Shown: positions 35,276-45,809 of the stretch, in pieces
How the letters are laid out: each line of letters starts with the position of its first letter
Numbering within the stretch: the first letter of the stretch is position 1
DNA from: Achromobacter sp. Root83
GTDB lineage: Bacteria; Pseudomonadota; Gammaproteobacteria; Burkholderiales; Burkholderiaceae_B
Reading direction: 5' to 3'
NCBI RefSeq assembly: GCF_001428845.1
Contig: NZ_LMIU01000023.1
Span: 353,531 to 417,530, forward strand
Length of the DNA stretch: 64,000 nt
Position numbers and translations under genes: made by a program
Notes under the pieces: model-generated
Seen by the model: the letters and a program-made list of their open reading frames with translations, nothing else
Databases searched by the model: none
What the model was told of the DNA's origin: nothing

Positions 35276-36385
35276 TCAGATGGGAATGGGTTTGGCGCTG
35301 ATGCGGTAGCTGAAGCCGTCGGGGTCCAGGCTGTCGAGGCGGCCGTCCGAGGTTTCACCGTTGGGGTACATCAGGAAGGGCACGGGGCCGTGCGCGGTGC
35401 CGGGCAGGGCGATGTCGTGGCCGTGGTTGTAGGCGACCCAGTTCATTTCCCAGGCGCCGAACAGCATGACGCGCGCGGCGCGCACCTTGGCGTCGGTCAG
35501 GGGCAGGTCGCCGGGCGGCTCTTCGAGCATGACTTTGCGCACGTCGGCGGGGTCGACGGGGATCCAGCCGTAGCCGGCGGCGTAGAACTCGGCGCGGCAG
35601 TGTTGGGCCTTTGTGACGTCGCCGGCCTTGCCGAGGCTCTTGTAGCCCAGTTCGGAGTTGGCCACGCGCAGGCCGTAGGCGTCGCGCGCGGGGATGCCGG
35701 CGGCCCGGGCCAGCGCGACGAACAGGGCGTTGATGTCGGCGCATTTGCCGTTCAGGTCGTTGGCCGTGAGCATGTAGCGGACGTCGCCGACGCCGCAGCC
35801 GCGGGTGGAGGCGGTGCGGCAGGTGTTTGCAACGACCCATTCGTAGATGGCGCGGGCGCGGGCCAGGTCGCCCTGGTGGCCACGGGTGATCTGGTCGGCG
35901 GTGGTCTTGACGATGCCGTCGGTGGGCAGCAGCGCGGTGGGCTTGAGGAATTCGCGCAGGGCCGCGGGGCTTTCGATCTGGGCGTCGGCGGGCGGAGGCT
36001 GGGTCAGGTCGACGCGGCGGTTGCGGGTCTGGAAGCGGCTGGTCAGCGTGACGTTGCGCGGCGCCTGCGCGTCCGGCCATTGCACGGCCAGCATCTGGAC
36101 GCCGTAGCCCGGTGCCTGCAGCAATTGCGCGGTTCCGCCGCTGCTGACCTGCCAGGTGTTGTGTACGCCGCGCTGGTAAGGCGTGCCGGTGGCGTAGGGC
36201 ACCGGGATCCAGATGCGCGTGTGGGCGCCGGGATCCTTGACGTCGACCGCGGTGGTCAGTTCGAAGGCGCGCCATGCCGTGGTGACGGTGGTGACGGGCG
36301 CTTGCTGGGCGCGCGCGGCGTAGGGCAGCGCGGCGGTGGCGGCGCACAGGGCGCTCGAGAAACGGAGAAAGTGTCGGCGGTCCAT
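35276..36385 (-). CDS. transglutaminase-like exported protein
   Basis: The 369-residue protein starts with a Tat-type signal (MDRRHFLRFSSALCAATAAL) and contains a transglutaminase-like core with the catalytic Cys (NGKCADINALFVALARAAG), His (KAQHCRAEFY) and Asp (GWIPVDPAD). Such proteins are proteases or cross-linking enzymes of the envelope. I chose the ATG at 36385, which puts the signal first; the longer frame upstream overlaps the start of selD. It diverges from selD. Confidence 0.88.
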   Translation of the reverse strand: MDRRHFLRFSSALCAATAALPYAARAQQAPVTTVTTAWRAFELTTAVDVKDPGAHTRIWIPVPYATGTPYQRGVHNTWQVSSGGTAQLLQAPGYGVQMLAVQWPDAQAPRNVTLTSRFQTRNRRVDLTQPPPADAQIESPAALREFLKPTALLPTDGIVKTTADQITRGHQGDLARARAIYEWVVANTCRTASTRGCGVGDVRYMLTANDLNGKCADINALFVALARAAGIPARDAYGLRVANSELGYKSLGKAGDVTKAQHCRAEFYAAGYGWIPVDPADVRKVMLEEPPGDLPLTDAKVRAARVMLFGAWEMNWVAYNHGHDIALPGTAHGPVPFLMYPNGETSDGRLDSLDPDGFSYRISAKPIPI

Positions 36386-36524
36386 GAAGCCCCCACGCAC
36401 GGTGAAGAGTGGCTGTCGGTGCGCCCGGAGCCGGGCGGCCGTCCGTTGCTGCATGCTGCGATTCATCATAGGGCGATTTCCAGGGGCGGTGCTATCCTTT
36501 TTCGACTGATCAACGGAGACTGAG

Positions 36525-37586
36525 ATGACCCAGGATGTTGCGTCCGCGGATGTGCCGCGCTTGACCTCGCTTTCCCATGGCGGAGGCTGCGGGTGCAAGA
36601 TCGCGCCCGGCGTGCTGTCGGCGCTGCTGGCGCGCTTCGGGCCCGCGGCCAGCTATCCGAACCTGATGGTGGGAACGGAGACGGCCGACGATGCGGCGGT
36701 GTACCGGCTCAATGACGAGCAGGCGCTTATCGCCACCACGGACTTCTTCATGCCCATCGTCGATGATCCGTTCGATTTCGGCCGCATCGCGGCGACGAAT
36801 GCGCTGTCGGATGTGTATGCCATGGGCGGCACGCCCATCATGGCGCTGGCCATCGTCGGCATGCCGATCAATGTGCTGCCGCACAGTGTCATCGCCGATA
36901 TCCTGCGGGGCGGCGAATCGGTATGCGCGGATGCGGGCATTCCGGTGGCGGGCGGGCACAGCATCGATTCCGTCGAGCCCATCTATGGCCTGGCGGCGAT
37001 GGGGCTGGTGCATCCGGCGAAGGTCAAGCGCAATGCCGATGCGCGCGCGGGCGACGTGCTGATCCTGGGCAAGGGGCTGGGCGTGGGCATCCTGTCGGCG
37101 GCGTTGAAGAAGAACCGGCTGGACGATGCCGGTTACCGCGTCATGATCGACACCACGACCCGCCTGAATCGGCCGGGGCCGGCGCTGGCCGCGCTGGATG
37201 GCGTGCATGCCATCACCGACGTGACGGGCTTCGGCCTGCTGGGCCATGCGCTGGAGATGGCGCGGGGCGCGAAGCTGACGGCCCGCCTGCGGCTGGAGGC
37301 GCTGCCCTGGCTGCCGGGCGTGCAAGCCTTCGCGGCGGATGGCGTCATCACCGGCGCATCGGGCCGCAACTGGGCGTCGTATGGCGAATCCGTGGGTCTG
37401 GGGGCGGGCGTTTCCGATATGCATCGCGCGCTGCTGACCGACCCACAGACCTCGGGCGGCCTGTTGGTGTCGTGCGCGCCGGAGGCGGCCGATGCCGTGC
37501 TGGAGATCTTCCACGGCCAGGGTTTCGGCCAGGCGGCGGTGATCGGCGAGATGACGGCAGGGGACCCGCGGGTGCGGGTGGACTGA
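36525..37586 (+). CDS. selD: selenide, water dikinase SelD
   Basis: The 353-residue enzyme makes selenophosphate from selenide and ATP. The active-site Cys22 and Lys25 stand in [11 protein letters not shown], the same spacing as Cys17 and Lys20 in E. coli. The ATP-grasp-like AIRS domain follows ([25 protein letters not shown]). It is divergent from the transglutaminase gene and has its own promoter, so it is separate from the fdn-sel operon though near it. Confidence 0.96.
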   Translation: MTQDVASADVPRLTSLSHGGGCGCKIAPGVLSALLARFGPAASYPNLMVGTETADDAAVYRLNDEQALIATTDFFMPIVDDPFDFGRIAATNALSDVYAMGGTPIMALAIVGMPINVLPHSVIADILRGGESVCADAGIPVAGGHSIDSVEPIYGLAAMGLVHPAKVKRNADARAGDVLILGKGLGVGILSAALKKNRLDDAGYRVMIDTTTRLNRPGPALAALDGVHAITDVTGFGLLGHALEMARGAKLTARLRLEALPWLPGVQAFAADGVITGASGRNWASYGESVGLGAGVSDMHRALLTDPQTSGGLLVSCAPEAADAVLEIFHGQGFGQAAVIGEMTAGDPRVRVD

Positions 37587-37653
37587 ACGGCGCGGCGTCC
37601 GGCGCCGCGGGGCGGCGGGGACGCGGTTCCGCGCCCTGCCCGCGCGCGGCGGC

Positions 37654-38571
37654 TCAGGCGGTCAGGTCGCGCGCGGTGCCTGCCGCCTGCTCCACCAGCC
37701 ATTGCGTGACGACGTCCGCGTCGGGCGTGCTGCGGCGCGCGTTGCGCACCAGCCAATAGGCATGCTCGGTGGCGCTGGCCGCCTGGTCTCCGACGATCGT
37801 CAGGCGCCTGTCCGCCAGCATGGGCGCGATCAGCGCCAGCCTGCCCAGCGCGATGCCGTGGCCCGCCAGCGCGGCGTGCACGATCTGGTCGTACTGGTTG
37901 AAGCGCAGCATGCCCTTGGCGCGCATGCGGCCCAGGCCGCGCGCGTTCAGCCATTCCGACCATTGCAGCCACGGGCGCGTCGGGTCGTCGAATTCCAGCA
38001 GCACATGGCGCTGGAGCTCCCGTGCGTCGAGTTCGCGCACATTGAGCGACGGATGCGCGACAGGAAGCACCGCTTCGCCGAACAGCCAGACCGCGCCGTC
38101 CGGCACGGTGCCGCGCTCGCTGTAGCGGATGGCGATGTCCACGGCCTCGCGGTCGATATCGATGAGCCGGTTGTCGGCCGCCACGCGCACATCGATGTGC
38201 GGATGGGCCGCCTGGAAGTCGCCCAGCCTGGGCAGCAGCCACAGCGAGGCTACGCCTATGGTGGTGGTGACGGTGACCGGCGTGCGGCGTTCGGGCGCGC
38301 GCAACTGTTCGGTCAGGTCGCCGAGCTGGCTCAGCCAGACGTCGGCCATGCGGAACAACTGCGCGCCTTCGGAGGTAAACGACACGCTGCGAAAGCCCCG
38401 CACCAGCAACGGCACGCCCAGGTGGCCCTCCAGCGCGCGGATCTGGCGGCTGACGGCCGATTGCGTGACGTGCAGATCCTGCGCGGCCAGCGTGATGCTC
38501 ATGCGGCGCCCCACGGCGACAAAGCCTCGGACGAGATCAAGCGGCGGTAGCTTGGCCAGCGGATATGGCAT
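37654..38571 (-). CDS. LysR-family transcriptional regulator
   Basis: The 305-residue regulator has the LysR winged helix at the N-terminus (ALQ-type helix AAQDLHVTQSAVSRQIRALE) and a substrate-binding domain. LysR proteins usually control a divergent gene; the divergent neighbour here is a small DUF2917 gene 143 bp away. The co-inducer is unknown. Confidence 0.93.
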   Translation of the reverse strand: MPYPLAKLPPLDLVRGFVAVGRRMSITLAAQDLHVTQSAVSRQIRALEGHLGVPLLVRGFRSVSFTSEGAQLFRMADVWLSQLGDLTEQLRAPERRTPVTVTTTIGVASLWLLPRLGDFQAAHPHIDVRVAADNRLIDIDREAVDIAIRYSERGTVPDGAVWLFGEAVLPVAHPSLNVRELDARELQRHVLLEFDDPTRPWLQWSEWLNARGLGRMRAKGMLRFNQYDQIVHAALAGHGIALGRLALIAPMLADRRLTIVGDQAASATEHAYWLVRNARRSTPDADVVTQWLVEQAAGTARDLTA

Positions 38572-38714
38572 TCTTGAAACTCATGCGTATCGGACGGAAA
38601 TGTCGCTTGAGCAATAGTATGCCAAGGCGTCCAATGTCATTCAGACGATGGGTGCCGGGACGAAAATTCCGAGCATCCGCCGCGATAGCCGCTGCCGCGG
38701 CCGGGAGGTACGCC

Positions 38715-38951
38715 ATGACCCAGCTATGTTGCACTGCGGGAATGTCATTCCGTTTGGCCGGCGGCTCGACTATGCTGCTCAAGCGCGCTTCGGGCGTCCG
38801 CATCGTGTGCCACGCCGGCACCGTGTGGATATCCGAATACCGCCGCTTCGATGACAGCGTGCTGCAGGCGGGTGAAGCCCTGACCCTCGGCAGTGATCGC
38901 GACGTCGTCCTCAGCGGCCTGCCGGATGCGCAGGTCGCGCTACTTTCCTAG
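38715..38951 (+). CDS. DUF2917 small protein
   Basis: The 78-residue protein matches the DUF2917 pattern (LLKRASGVRIVCHAGTVWIS and LQAGEALTLGSDRDVVLSGL), a small beta-rich cupin-like domain of unknown function common in Burkholderiales. GGGAGG precedes the ATG at 38715. It is divergent from a LysR regulator, a frequent arrangement, which suggests that regulator controls it. Confidence 0.8.
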   Translation: MTQLCCTAGMSFRLAGGSTMLLKRASGVRIVCHAGTVWISEYRRFDDSVLQAGEALTLGSDRDVVLSGLPDAQVALLS

Positions 38952-39017
38952 GCTGGCGCGGCGCTGTTTTGCAGCGCGGCCAGGCCCAGGTCCCGCAGGC
39001 CATCCGGAGCTCTTGTC

Positions 39018-39668
39018 ATGACCACGCCCTTGCCCGATTCGCCCCGCATCGAAATGTGGTTCGACTTCGCCAGCCCCTATAGCTACCTGGCGATCGAGCG
39101 TATCGACGGCCTTGCGCGGGCGGCGGGCGTGCGGGTGGATCTGCGGCCTTTCCTGCTGGGTCCGATTTTCCAGGCCCAGGGATGGAACGACACGCCGTTC
39201 CGGCTGTTTCCGGGCAAGGGCGCCTACATGATGCGAGACATCGCCCGGCTGGCCGAGAAGTACGGCGTGGTCTACAACCGCCCGCGCCTGTTTCCGCGCA
39301 TGAGCGTGCTGCCGGCGCGCATTGCGCTGCTGGGCCAGGACGAGCCCTGGGGGCGTGATTTCTGCGTGGCCGTGTTCCGGGCCAATTTCCAGCACGATCT
39401 GGACATCCAGGCCGAAGACGTCGTGCATGAACTGCTGACCGGCCTGTCGCTGGATGCCGACGCGCTGATCGCCCGCGCCAAGTCCGAAGCCGCCAAGGAA
39501 GCGCTGCGCCGCCAGGTGGACCAGGCGCGCAATCTCGGCCTGTTCGGCGCGCCCACCTTTTTTGTGGACGGCGAGATGTTCTGGGGCAATGACCGCCTGG
39601 AAGACGCGCTGGACTGGACCCGCCGGGCCGCGCCCGCCAGCGCGTGGACGCCCGCTACCCGCGCCTGA
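39018..39668 (+). CDS. DsbA-family HCCA isomerase-like protein
   Basis: The 216-residue protein has the kappa-class GST fold of 2-hydroxychromene-2-carboxylate isomerases (WFDFASPYSYLAIERI with the active Ser, and GAPTFFVDGEMFWGNDRLED). These use glutathione to isomerise a naphthalene-pathway intermediate, though many members have other roles. No naphthalene genes are near, so the reaction here is uncertain. Confidence 0.85.
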   Translation: MTTPLPDSPRIEMWFDFASPYSYLAIERIDGLARAAGVRVDLRPFLLGPIFQAQGWNDTPFRLFPGKGAYMMRDIARLAEKYGVVYNRPRLFPRMSVLPARIALLGQDEPWGRDFCVAVFRANFQHDLDIQAEDVVHELLTGLSLDADALIARAKSEAAKEALRRQVDQARNLGLFGAPTFFVDGEMFWGNDRLEDALDWTRRAAPASAWTPATRA

Positions 39669-39916
39669 TCACCCACGCATCCCAAGTTTTCTCGTCAACG
39701 CACCATCAGCAATGAAAAACGCTAGCAGCGCCTATCGCGGCGCGCCCATGCCGGGCGGCCGCTCGTTCACGCAATTCCGTGCCGCCCGCATCCGGCGGGT
39801 GTCGTTCCAGTGGAAGCAGGCCGATCGCGCCGATGCGCAGGACGACGGAACCCCCAAGTCCGCCCGCTGCGGCAAGCGGGGGTGACAGGGGGCAATGAGG
39901 CGGGTGTCCGGCGCGT

Positions 39917-40294
39917 TCACCCTTTCGTGACCGGCGCGATGTTCGCCCACTCCTCGTCCGAGTACAGCCGCGACCGCAACAGAAAGCGTTTGCCTTCGGC
40001 GCTGTCCAGCGAAAAGGCGCCGCCGCGTCCCGGCACGGCGTCGATGACAAGCTGGGTGTGCTCCCAGTACGCGAACTGGTCCTCGCCCATGTAGAAGGGG
40101 CAGCCTTCCAGCTCGCCCAACAGCACGTCCGAGCCGCCCACCATGAACTCTCCCTGGGGATAGCACATGGGCGAGCTGCCGTCGCAGCAGCCGCCGGACT
40201 GGTGGAACATCAGCGGGCCGTGCTTGGCGCGCAAGGTATCGATCAGGTGGCGCGCCTCGTCGGTGGCGACCACGCGCGGCGTGTGCTCTGGCAT
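39917..40294 (-). CDS. DUF779 protein, aldehyde-dehydrogenase associated
   Basis: The 125-residue protein has the DUF779 core ([18 protein letters not shown] with three cysteines). DUF779 genes almost always follow acetaldehyde dehydrogenases, as here (62 bp after the enzyme). The cysteines suggest metal binding or a redox switch; the role is unknown. The ATG at 40294 gives the family N-terminus. Confidence 0.88.
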   Translation of the reverse strand: MPEHTPRVVATDEARHLIDTLRAKHGPLMFHQSGGCCDGSSPMCYPQGEFMVGGSDVLLGELEGCPFYMGEDQFAYWEHTQLVIDAVPGRGGAFSLDSAEGKRFLLRSRLYSDEEWANIAPVTKG

Positions 40295-40356
40295 GGCTGA
40301 AATCCTGGCAGGCGCGCCGGGCAGGCCCGGCGCGCACGGTTGCTCCGTCGGACGGA

Positions 40357-41886
40357 TCAGAAGAAACCCAGCTTCTTCGGCGAATAGCTCACCAGCAGGT
40401 TCTTCGTCTGCTGGTAGTGATTGAGCATCATCTTGTGGTTCTCGCGTCCGATGCCGGATTGCTTGTAGCCGCCAAATGCCGCGTGCGCCGGGTAGGCGTG
40501 ATAGCAGTTGGTCCACACGCGGCCGGCCTTGATGGCGCGCCCCATCCGGTAGCAGGTGTTCGCGTCGCGCGACCACACGCCCGCGCCCAGTCCGTAGAGC
40601 GTGTCGTTGGCCAGCGCCAGCGCGTCATCGGCGTCCTTGAACGTCGTCACCGCCACCACCGGCCCGAAGATTTCCTCCTGGAACACGCGCATCTTGTTGT
40701 GGCCCTTGAACACCGTGGGCTGCACGTAGTAGCCGCCTTCCAGCCCGCCCTGCAACTGGGCCCGCGATCCGCCGGCCAGGACGTCGGCGCCTTCCTGCTT
40801 GCCGATGTCCAGGTAGGACAGGATCTTTTCGAGCTGCTCGGTGGACGCCTGCGCGCCCAGCATGGTGTCCCCGTCCAGCGGGTTGCCCTGCTTGATTTCC
40901 GCCACGCGCTTCAAGGCGCGTTCCATGAACTTGTCGTAGAGGGATTCCTGGATCAGCGCGCGGCTGGGGCAGGTGCACACTTCGCCCTGGTTCAGCGCGA
41001 ACATGACAAAGCCCTCGACGGCCTTGTCCAGGAAATCGTCGTCCTGCGCGGCGACATCCGCGAAGAAAATGTTGGGCGACTTGCCGCCCAGTTCCAGGGT
41101 GACGGGAATGATGTTCTGCGAGGCGTACTGCATGATCAGCCGGCCAGTGGTGGTTTCGCCGGTGAAGGCGATCTTGGCGATGCGCTTGCTGGAGGCCAGC
41201 GGCTTGCCGGCTTCCAGGCCGAAGCCCGTCACCACGTTGAGCACGCCCGGGGGCAGGATGTCGCCGATCAGTTCCATCAGCAGCAGGATGCCCAGGGGGG
41301 TCTGCTCGGCGGGCTTCAACACCACGCAGTTGCCTGCCGCCAGCGCCGGTGCGAGCTTCCACGCGGCCATCAGGATCGGGAAGTTCCACGGGATGATCTG
41401 GCCGACCACGCCCAGCGGTTCGTTGAAGTGATAGGCCACCGTGTCGTGGTCGATCTCGGAGAGTCCGCCTTCCTGGCTGCGGATGCACGACGCGAAATAG
41501 CGGAAGTGGTCGATCGCCAGCGGAATGTCGGCGGCGCGGGCTTCGCGGATGGGCTTGCCGTTGTCCCAGGTTTCCGCGGTGGCCAGGCGTTCCAGGTTGG
41601 CTTCCATCACGTCGGCGATCTGCATCAGCATGCGGGCGCGTTCGGCGGCCGGGGTCGAACCCCATTTCGGCGCGGCGCGATGCGCGGCATCCAGCGCCAG
41701 TTCGATATCACGCTCCTTGGAGCGGGCGTTGCGCGTCAGGGTCTGGCCGGTCACCGGGGTGACGTTGTCGAAGTATTCGCCGTCCGCGGGCTTCTGCCAC
41801 TTGCCGTCGATGAAGTTGTCGTACTGCGTCTTGAGGTCCAGGCGCGTGCCGTAGGACTCCGGGGTGATGCGGGTCGCGATATCCAT
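40357..41886 (-). CDS. ExaC/AldB-type aldehyde dehydrogenase
   Basis: The 509-residue enzyme belongs to the AldB/ExaC branch of acetaldehyde and alcohol-derived aldehyde dehydrogenases. The catalytic Cys is in [13 protein letters not shown] (near residue 300) and the Glu in [12 protein letters not shown]. It oxidises acetaldehyde or similar aldehydes with NAD. The ATG at 41886 matches relatives; the longer frame overlaps the promoter. A sigma-54 promoter and the divergent activator gene control it. Confidence 0.93.
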   Translation of the reverse strand: MDIATRITPESYGTRLDLKTQYDNFIDGKWQKPADGEYFDNVTPVTGQTLTRNARSKERDIELALDAAHRAAPKWGSTPAAERARMLMQIADVMEANLERLATAETWDNGKPIREARAADIPLAIDHFRYFASCIRSQEGGLSEIDHDTVAYHFNEPLGVVGQIIPWNFPILMAAWKLAPALAAGNCVVLKPAEQTPLGILLLMELIGDILPPGVLNVVTGFGLEAGKPLASSKRIAKIAFTGETTTGRLIMQYASQNIIPVTLELGGKSPNIFFADVAAQDDDFLDKAVEGFVMFALNQGEVCTCPSRALIQESLYDKFMERALKRVAEIKQGNPLDGDTMLGAQASTEQLEKILSYLDIGKQEGADVLAGGSRAQLQGGLEGGYYVQPTVFKGHNKMRVFQEEIFGPVVAVTTFKDADDALALANDTLYGLGAGVWSRDANTCYRMGRAIKAGRVWTNCYHAYPAHAAFGGYKQSGIGRENHKMMLNHYQQTKNLLVSYSPKKLGFF

Positions 41887-41940
41887 GCTTGTCTCCGATA
41901 TTGTTGGGATGGCGGCAGTGGGCTGCCTGACCTCTATCAA

Positions 41941-41955
41941 GCAAACCGCATGCCA
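41941..41955 (-). promoter_or_regulatory. sigma-54 (-24/-12) promoter of the aldehyde dehydrogenase
   Basis: Read on the minus strand the bases are TGGCATGCGGTTTGC. The invariant GG and GC are 10 nt apart, as required. The consensus is TGGCACG-N4-TTGC; one base differs. It is 54 bp from the start codon. Confidence 0.8.
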
Positions 41956-42021
41956 GTCGGGGCATCCCTGCTGGACAGCCCACGCGACGCGTGCGAAAGT
42001 AGATTTCCGCAAAGCCGCCGC

Positions 42022-42060
42022 TGTCGCTTTTTGCGACGGTGTTGCGGAACAGGTGTCGCA
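42022..42060. promoter_or_regulatory. putative upstream activator sites for the enhancer-binding protein
   Basis: TGTCGC-N5-GCGACG (42022-42038), TGTTGCGGAACA (42040-42051) and TGTCGCA (42054-42060) are dyad-rich and lie about 70-115 bp upstream of the sigma-54 promoter, the normal place for enhancers. They also precede the activator's own start by 25 bp. Confidence 0.55.
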
Positions 42061-42084
42061 GAACGCCCGTCCCAGGAGACATGC

Positions 42085-43962
42085 ATGGCCACTCACTCCC
42101 GTCGGCACACGCTGACGCAGGCGCGGCTGCTGTTCAACCAGCAGGGCGCGGTACCCGGCGGCATGGTCGCCGAGCCCATCCTTCGGTCCTGGCGCCGTTG
42201 CGCCGACCTGGGCTTCGACATGCGCGGCGAACGCCGCGCCGAACTCATGACGCAGGTCGAACTACGCGAAGCGCAACAGCGCAACGAGGCGCTGCGCCGG
42301 ATGTCCGAACCCGTCATCTCCCAGTTGCGCCGCCAGGCCGGCGGCAGCGGCAGCCTGGTGATCCTGTCCGACGCTCAAGGCCTGGTGCTGGACGCCGATG
42401 GCGATACGGGGTTTGCGCATCGCGCCTCGCGCGTGGCGCTGATGCCGGGCGCGCCCTGGGACGAGGCCGCCGCCGGCACCAACGCCATCGGCACCGCGCT
42501 GGTGGAAGGCCGGCCCATCGCCGTGCATGGCGCGGAACACTATTTCGAGCCCAACCGCATCCTGACCTGCGCGGCCGTTCCCATCACCGACAGCGAGGGC
42601 CGCACGCTTGGCGTGCTGGACCTTTCCAGTCAGGCGCGCGACGTCCGCCCCGATGTGCTGGCGCTGGTGCGCGAGGCGGTCGACAGGATCGAGCACGGGC
42701 TCTTCGAACAGGCCTACGAGCAGTGCGCCGTGCTGCGCCTGCATGCGGACCATTCCGGCCTGGGCCAGCCGGGCGAGGTCCTGCTGGCTTTCCAGGGCGA
42801 CCTGCTGATCGGCGCCAACCGCCGTGCGCTGCATGCGCTGGGGCTGGCCGCCACCGCCCTGGGCGTGTACCGCTACGGCGATGTGTTCGAGGGCGACATC
42901 GAGCGCTGTCCCGATGCCGCGGGCAGGGTGCATACGCGGCTGGGGGCGGTCTATCACGCGCGGCTGCGCTGGCCCCGCACCCGCGCGCCGCAGGCGCCCG
43001 CCCAGCCGCCGGCGCGGCCGGCCAGCGGCGCCCCGCCGGCCGCCCAGCCCAGCTTCGACGCCGCCACGCTGGGCGCGCTGGCGCGCGCGGTGCATCTGTC
43101 GGACGCGGGCGTATCTATTCTGCTGCAGGGCGAAACCGGCGTGGGCAAGGAAGTGTTTGCGCGCCAGATGCATGCGCGCGGCAAACGGGCCCGCGGGCCG
43201 TTCGTGGCGGTGAATTGCGCCGCCCTGCCCGAAAGCCTGATCGAATCCGAATTGTTCGGCTACGAAGATGGCGCCTTCACGGGTGCGCGCCGGCAGGGCA
43301 GCAAGGGCCTCTTGCGCCAGGCGCACGGCGGCGTGCTGTTCCTGGACGAGATCGGCGATATGCCGCTGCTGCTGCAATCGCGCCTGCTGCGGGTGCTGCA
43401 GACGCGCGAGGTCTCGCCGCTGGGCGCGGCACGGCCCGTGCCGGTGGATTTCACGCTGGTCTGCGCCACCCACCGGCCTCTGGCCCACGAAGGGCCCGAC
43501 GCCCCGGTGCGTCCCGATCTGTACTTCCGGATCGCCGAATACACCGTGACCCTCGAACCGCTGCGCGCGCGGGCGGACCGCCTGGAGCTATTGCGCGGCC
43601 TTTGGGCCGCGCAGGGCGCGGGGCCGGCCTTGCCGCCCGCCATCGAGGCGATCCTGGCCGCCTATCCCTGGCCCGGAAACTACCGGCAACTGGTCGCGGT
43701 GCTGCGCACCCTGCATGTGCTGGCGGGGCCGGCGGGCAGGGTGGACGCGGACATGCTGCCCGCCGATCTGCGCGGCGCGGCAGCCGCCGCGCCGGCGTCG
43801 GCCAGCGACCCAGCCAATCTGCAATCGATGACAGACACGGCGATCCGCAACGCGCTGGCCGCGCACGGCGGCAGCGTCAGCCGCGCGGCGCGCGCCCTGG
43901 GCGTGCACCGCAGCACGGTCTATCGGCGAGCCGCCGCGCTGGGTCTGGCCCTGCCGCGCTGA
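42085..43962 (+). CDS. sigma-54-dependent activator, AcoR type
   Basis: The 625-residue bacterial enhancer-binding protein has an N-terminal GAF-type sensory region (about 60-200), an AAA+ domain with Walker A GETGVGKE, the sigma-54 contact loop GAFTGA and Walker [11 protein letters not shown], and a C-terminal Fis helix-turn-helix ([19 protein letters not shown]). It most likely activates the divergent aldehyde dehydrogenase in response to an alcohol, aldehyde or acetoin. An ATG at 42081 is out of frame; 42085 is right. Confidence 0.93.
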   Translation: MATHSRRHTLTQARLLFNQQGAVPGGMVAEPILRSWRRCADLGFDMRGERRAELMTQVELREAQQRNEALRRMSEPVISQLRRQAGGSGSLVILSDAQGLVLDADGDTGFAHRASRVALMPGAPWDEAAAGTNAIGTALVEGRPIAVHGAEHYFEPNRILTCAAVPITDSEGRTLGVLDLSSQARDVRPDVLALVREAVDRIEHGLFEQAYEQCAVLRLHADHSGLGQPGEVLLAFQGDLLIGANRRALHALGLAATALGVYRYGDVFEGDIERCPDAAGRVHTRLGAVYHARLRWPRTRAPQAPAQPPARPASGAPPAAQPSFDAATLGALARAVHLSDAGVSILLQGETGVGKEVFARQMHARGKRARGPFVAVNCAALPESLIESELFGYEDGAFTGARRQGSKGLLRQAHGGVLFLDEIGDMPLLLQSRLLRVLQTREVSPLGAARPVPVDFTLVCATHRPLAHEGPDAPVRPDLYFRIAEYTVTLEPLRARADRLELLRGLWAAQGAGPALPPAIEAILAAYPWPGNYRQLVAVLRTLHVLAGPAGRVDADMLPADLRGAAAAAPASASDPANLQSMTDTAIRNALAAHGGSVSRAARALGVHRSTVYRRAAALGLALPR

Positions 43963-43980
43963 CGGCGATGCCGCCGGCCG

Positions 43981-44769
43981 TCAGCCGATCAGGCGCGCGA
44001 GTTCCGCGCCCGGGTCCTTGGCGCGCATGAAGGCCTCGCCCACCAAGAAGGCGTCGACCTTGTGCTCGCGCATCAGCTTCACGTCTTCCGGCTTGAGGAT
44101 GCCGCTCTCGGTCACGACGCGCTTGCCCGCGGGGATGCTGGGCAACAGGTCCAGAGTGGTCTGCAGACTGGTTTCGAACGTGCGCAGATTGCGGTTGTTG
44201 ATGCCCAGCAGCGGCGTCTTCATCGTCAGCGCCACGTCCAGTTCCTGGGCGTCATGCACTTCCACCAGCACGTCCATGCCCAGTTCGATCGCCAGCGTTT
44301 CGTAGTCCCGCAACTGCGACGGACTGAGCGCGGCCACGATCAGCAAGACGCAGTCCGCGCCCATCGCGCGCGCGGCGATGATCTGGTAGGGATCGATGAC
44401 GAAGTCTTTGCGCAGCACCGGCAGCGAGCAGGCGGCGCGGGCTTGCCGCAGGTGGTCGTGCGAACCCTGGAAGAACTGCACGTCGGTCAGCACCGACAGG
44501 CAGGCAGCGCCGTGCACGGCGTAGCTGGAGGCGATCTCGGCGGGCGCGAAGGTGTCGCGGATCACGCCCTTGGAGGGGGACGCCTTTTTGATTTCAGCGA
44601 TGACGCCGGCCTTGCCCTGCGAGATCTTGTCTTCGATGGCCTGGGCAAAGCCGCGCACGTCCTGGCGCGCCTGCGCTTCGCGCAGGACTTCGGCTTCGCT
44701 GCGCATCTGGCGAGCGGCGGCGACTTCCTCGGCCTTGACGGCGAGGATCTTCGCGAGAATATCGTTCAT
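43981..44769 (-). CDS. trpC: indole-3-glycerol phosphate synthase
   Basis: The 262-residue (beta/alpha)8 enzyme closes the ring of CdRP to indole-3-glycerol phosphate in tryptophan synthesis. Signature segments are [27 protein letters not shown] and [12 protein letters not shown]. It is a single-function TrpC, not fused to TrpF. The start overlaps trpD by 4 bp. It is the last gene of the trpEGDC unit. Confidence 0.97.
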   Translation of the reverse strand: MNDILAKILAVKAEEVAAARQMRSEAEVLREAQARQDVRGFAQAIEDKISQGKAGVIAEIKKASPSKGVIRDTFAPAEIASSYAVHGAACLSVLTDVQFFQGSHDHLRQARAACSLPVLRKDFVIDPYQIIAARAMGADCVLLIVAALSPSQLRDYETLAIELGMDVLVEVHDAQELDVALTMKTPLLGINNRNLRTFETSLQTTLDLLPSIPAGKRVVTESGILKPEDVKLMREHKVDAFLVGEAFMRAKDPGAELARLIG

Positions 44770-45797
44770 TTCTGAAATGTCCGGGTATATGCGCAGAATT
44801 CTTCCAGCTTGGCTCGTGCCGCGCCGGTGGAAATTAGTTCAAATGCTAGCGCTAAGGCTTCGGGAATGGAATCGGCTTTGTTGCCGGCATAGATGGCAAG
44901 CCCGGCATTGAGCGCGACGATGTCGCGGGCGGCGCCCTCGACATTTTCCAGCGCCTCTATGACAAGCTCGCGCGACTGTTCGCGATTGGACACCTTGATG
45001 CTCCGGTTGGACATCATGGATAGCCCGTAGTCCTCGGGATGGATTTCATACTCGCGGATCTGGCCGTCCTTGAGTTCGCCCACCATGGTGGCGCCGCCCA
45101 GCGAGGCTTCGTCCATGCCGTCCTTGCCGTGCACCACCAGCACATGGCGCGAACCCAGGCGTTCCAGCACGCGCACCTGGATGCCGACGAGGTCGGGGTG
45201 AAATACGCCCATCAGCTGGTTGGCGGCGCCGGCCGGGTTGGTCAGCGGGCCGAGAATGTTGAAGATCGTGCGTACGGCCAGCTCTTTTCGGATGGCGGCG
45301 ACGTTCTTCATGGCGCCGTGGTGGGCGGGCGCGAACATGAAGCCGATGCCGGTGGCCTGGATGCACTCCGCCACCTGCTCGGGCGTGAGCACCAGGTTGG
45401 CGCCCAGGGCTTCCAGCACGTCGGCGCTGCCGCTGGACGACGAGGCGCTGCGGTTGCCATGCTTGGCGATGGGCACGCCGGCGGCCGCCGCCACGAACAT
45501 GGCGGTGGTCGAGATGTTGAACGTGTGGCTGCCGTCGCCGCCCGTGCCGCACATGTCCAGCAGGTCCTGCGGATTGGGCGTGACCACGGGAGTGGCGAAT
45601 TCGCGCATGACCTGGGCCGCGGCGGTGATCTCGCCGATGGTCTCTTTTTTCACGCGCAGGCCCATCAGCAGCGAGCTGGCGATCTGCGGCGACATTTCGC
45701 CGCGCATCAGCATGCGCATCAGGTGCAGCATTTCGTCGTGGAAAATTTCGCGGTGTTCAATGCAGCGCGTCAGCGCTTCGGTGGGGGAAATCGTCAC
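44766..45797 (-). CDS. trpD: anthranilate phosphoribosyltransferase
   Basis: The 343-residue enzyme transfers phosphoribose from PRPP to anthranilate. The PRPP and anthranilate motifs [14 protein letters not shown] and [21 protein letters not shown] are present. It is separated from trpG by 12 bp and overlaps trpC. Confidence 0.97.
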   Translation of the reverse strand: MTISPTEALTRCIEHREIFHDEMLHLMRMLMRGEMSPQIASSLLMGLRVKKETIGEITAAAQVMREFATPVVTPNPQDLLDMCGTGGDGSHTFNISTTAMFVAAAAGVPIAKHGNRSASSSSGSADVLEALGANLVLTPEQVAECIQATGIGFMFAPAHHGAMKNVAAIRKELAVRTIFNILGPLTNPAGAANQLMGVFHPDLVGIQVRVLERLGSRHVLVVHGKDGMDEASLGGATMVGELKDGQIREYEIHPEDYGLSMMSNRSIKVSNREQSRELVIEALENVEGAARDIVALNAGLAIYAGNKADSIPEALALAFELISTGAARAKLEEFCAYTRTFQK

Positions 45798-45809
45798 GAT
45801 GCGTCCTTC

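Noticed and set aside
39712..39885. Short plus-strand ORF of 57 codons in the 248-bp gap after the HCCA-isomerase-like gene
   Set aside because: No ribosome-binding site or family, Arg-rich composition, and the 3' part overlaps GC-rich inverted sequence typical of spacers.
40417..42084. Long in-frame upstream extension of the sigma-54 activator
   Set aside because: It is antisense to the aldehyde dehydrogenase. The activator's proper start at 42085 follows a ribosome-binding site and gives the family length.
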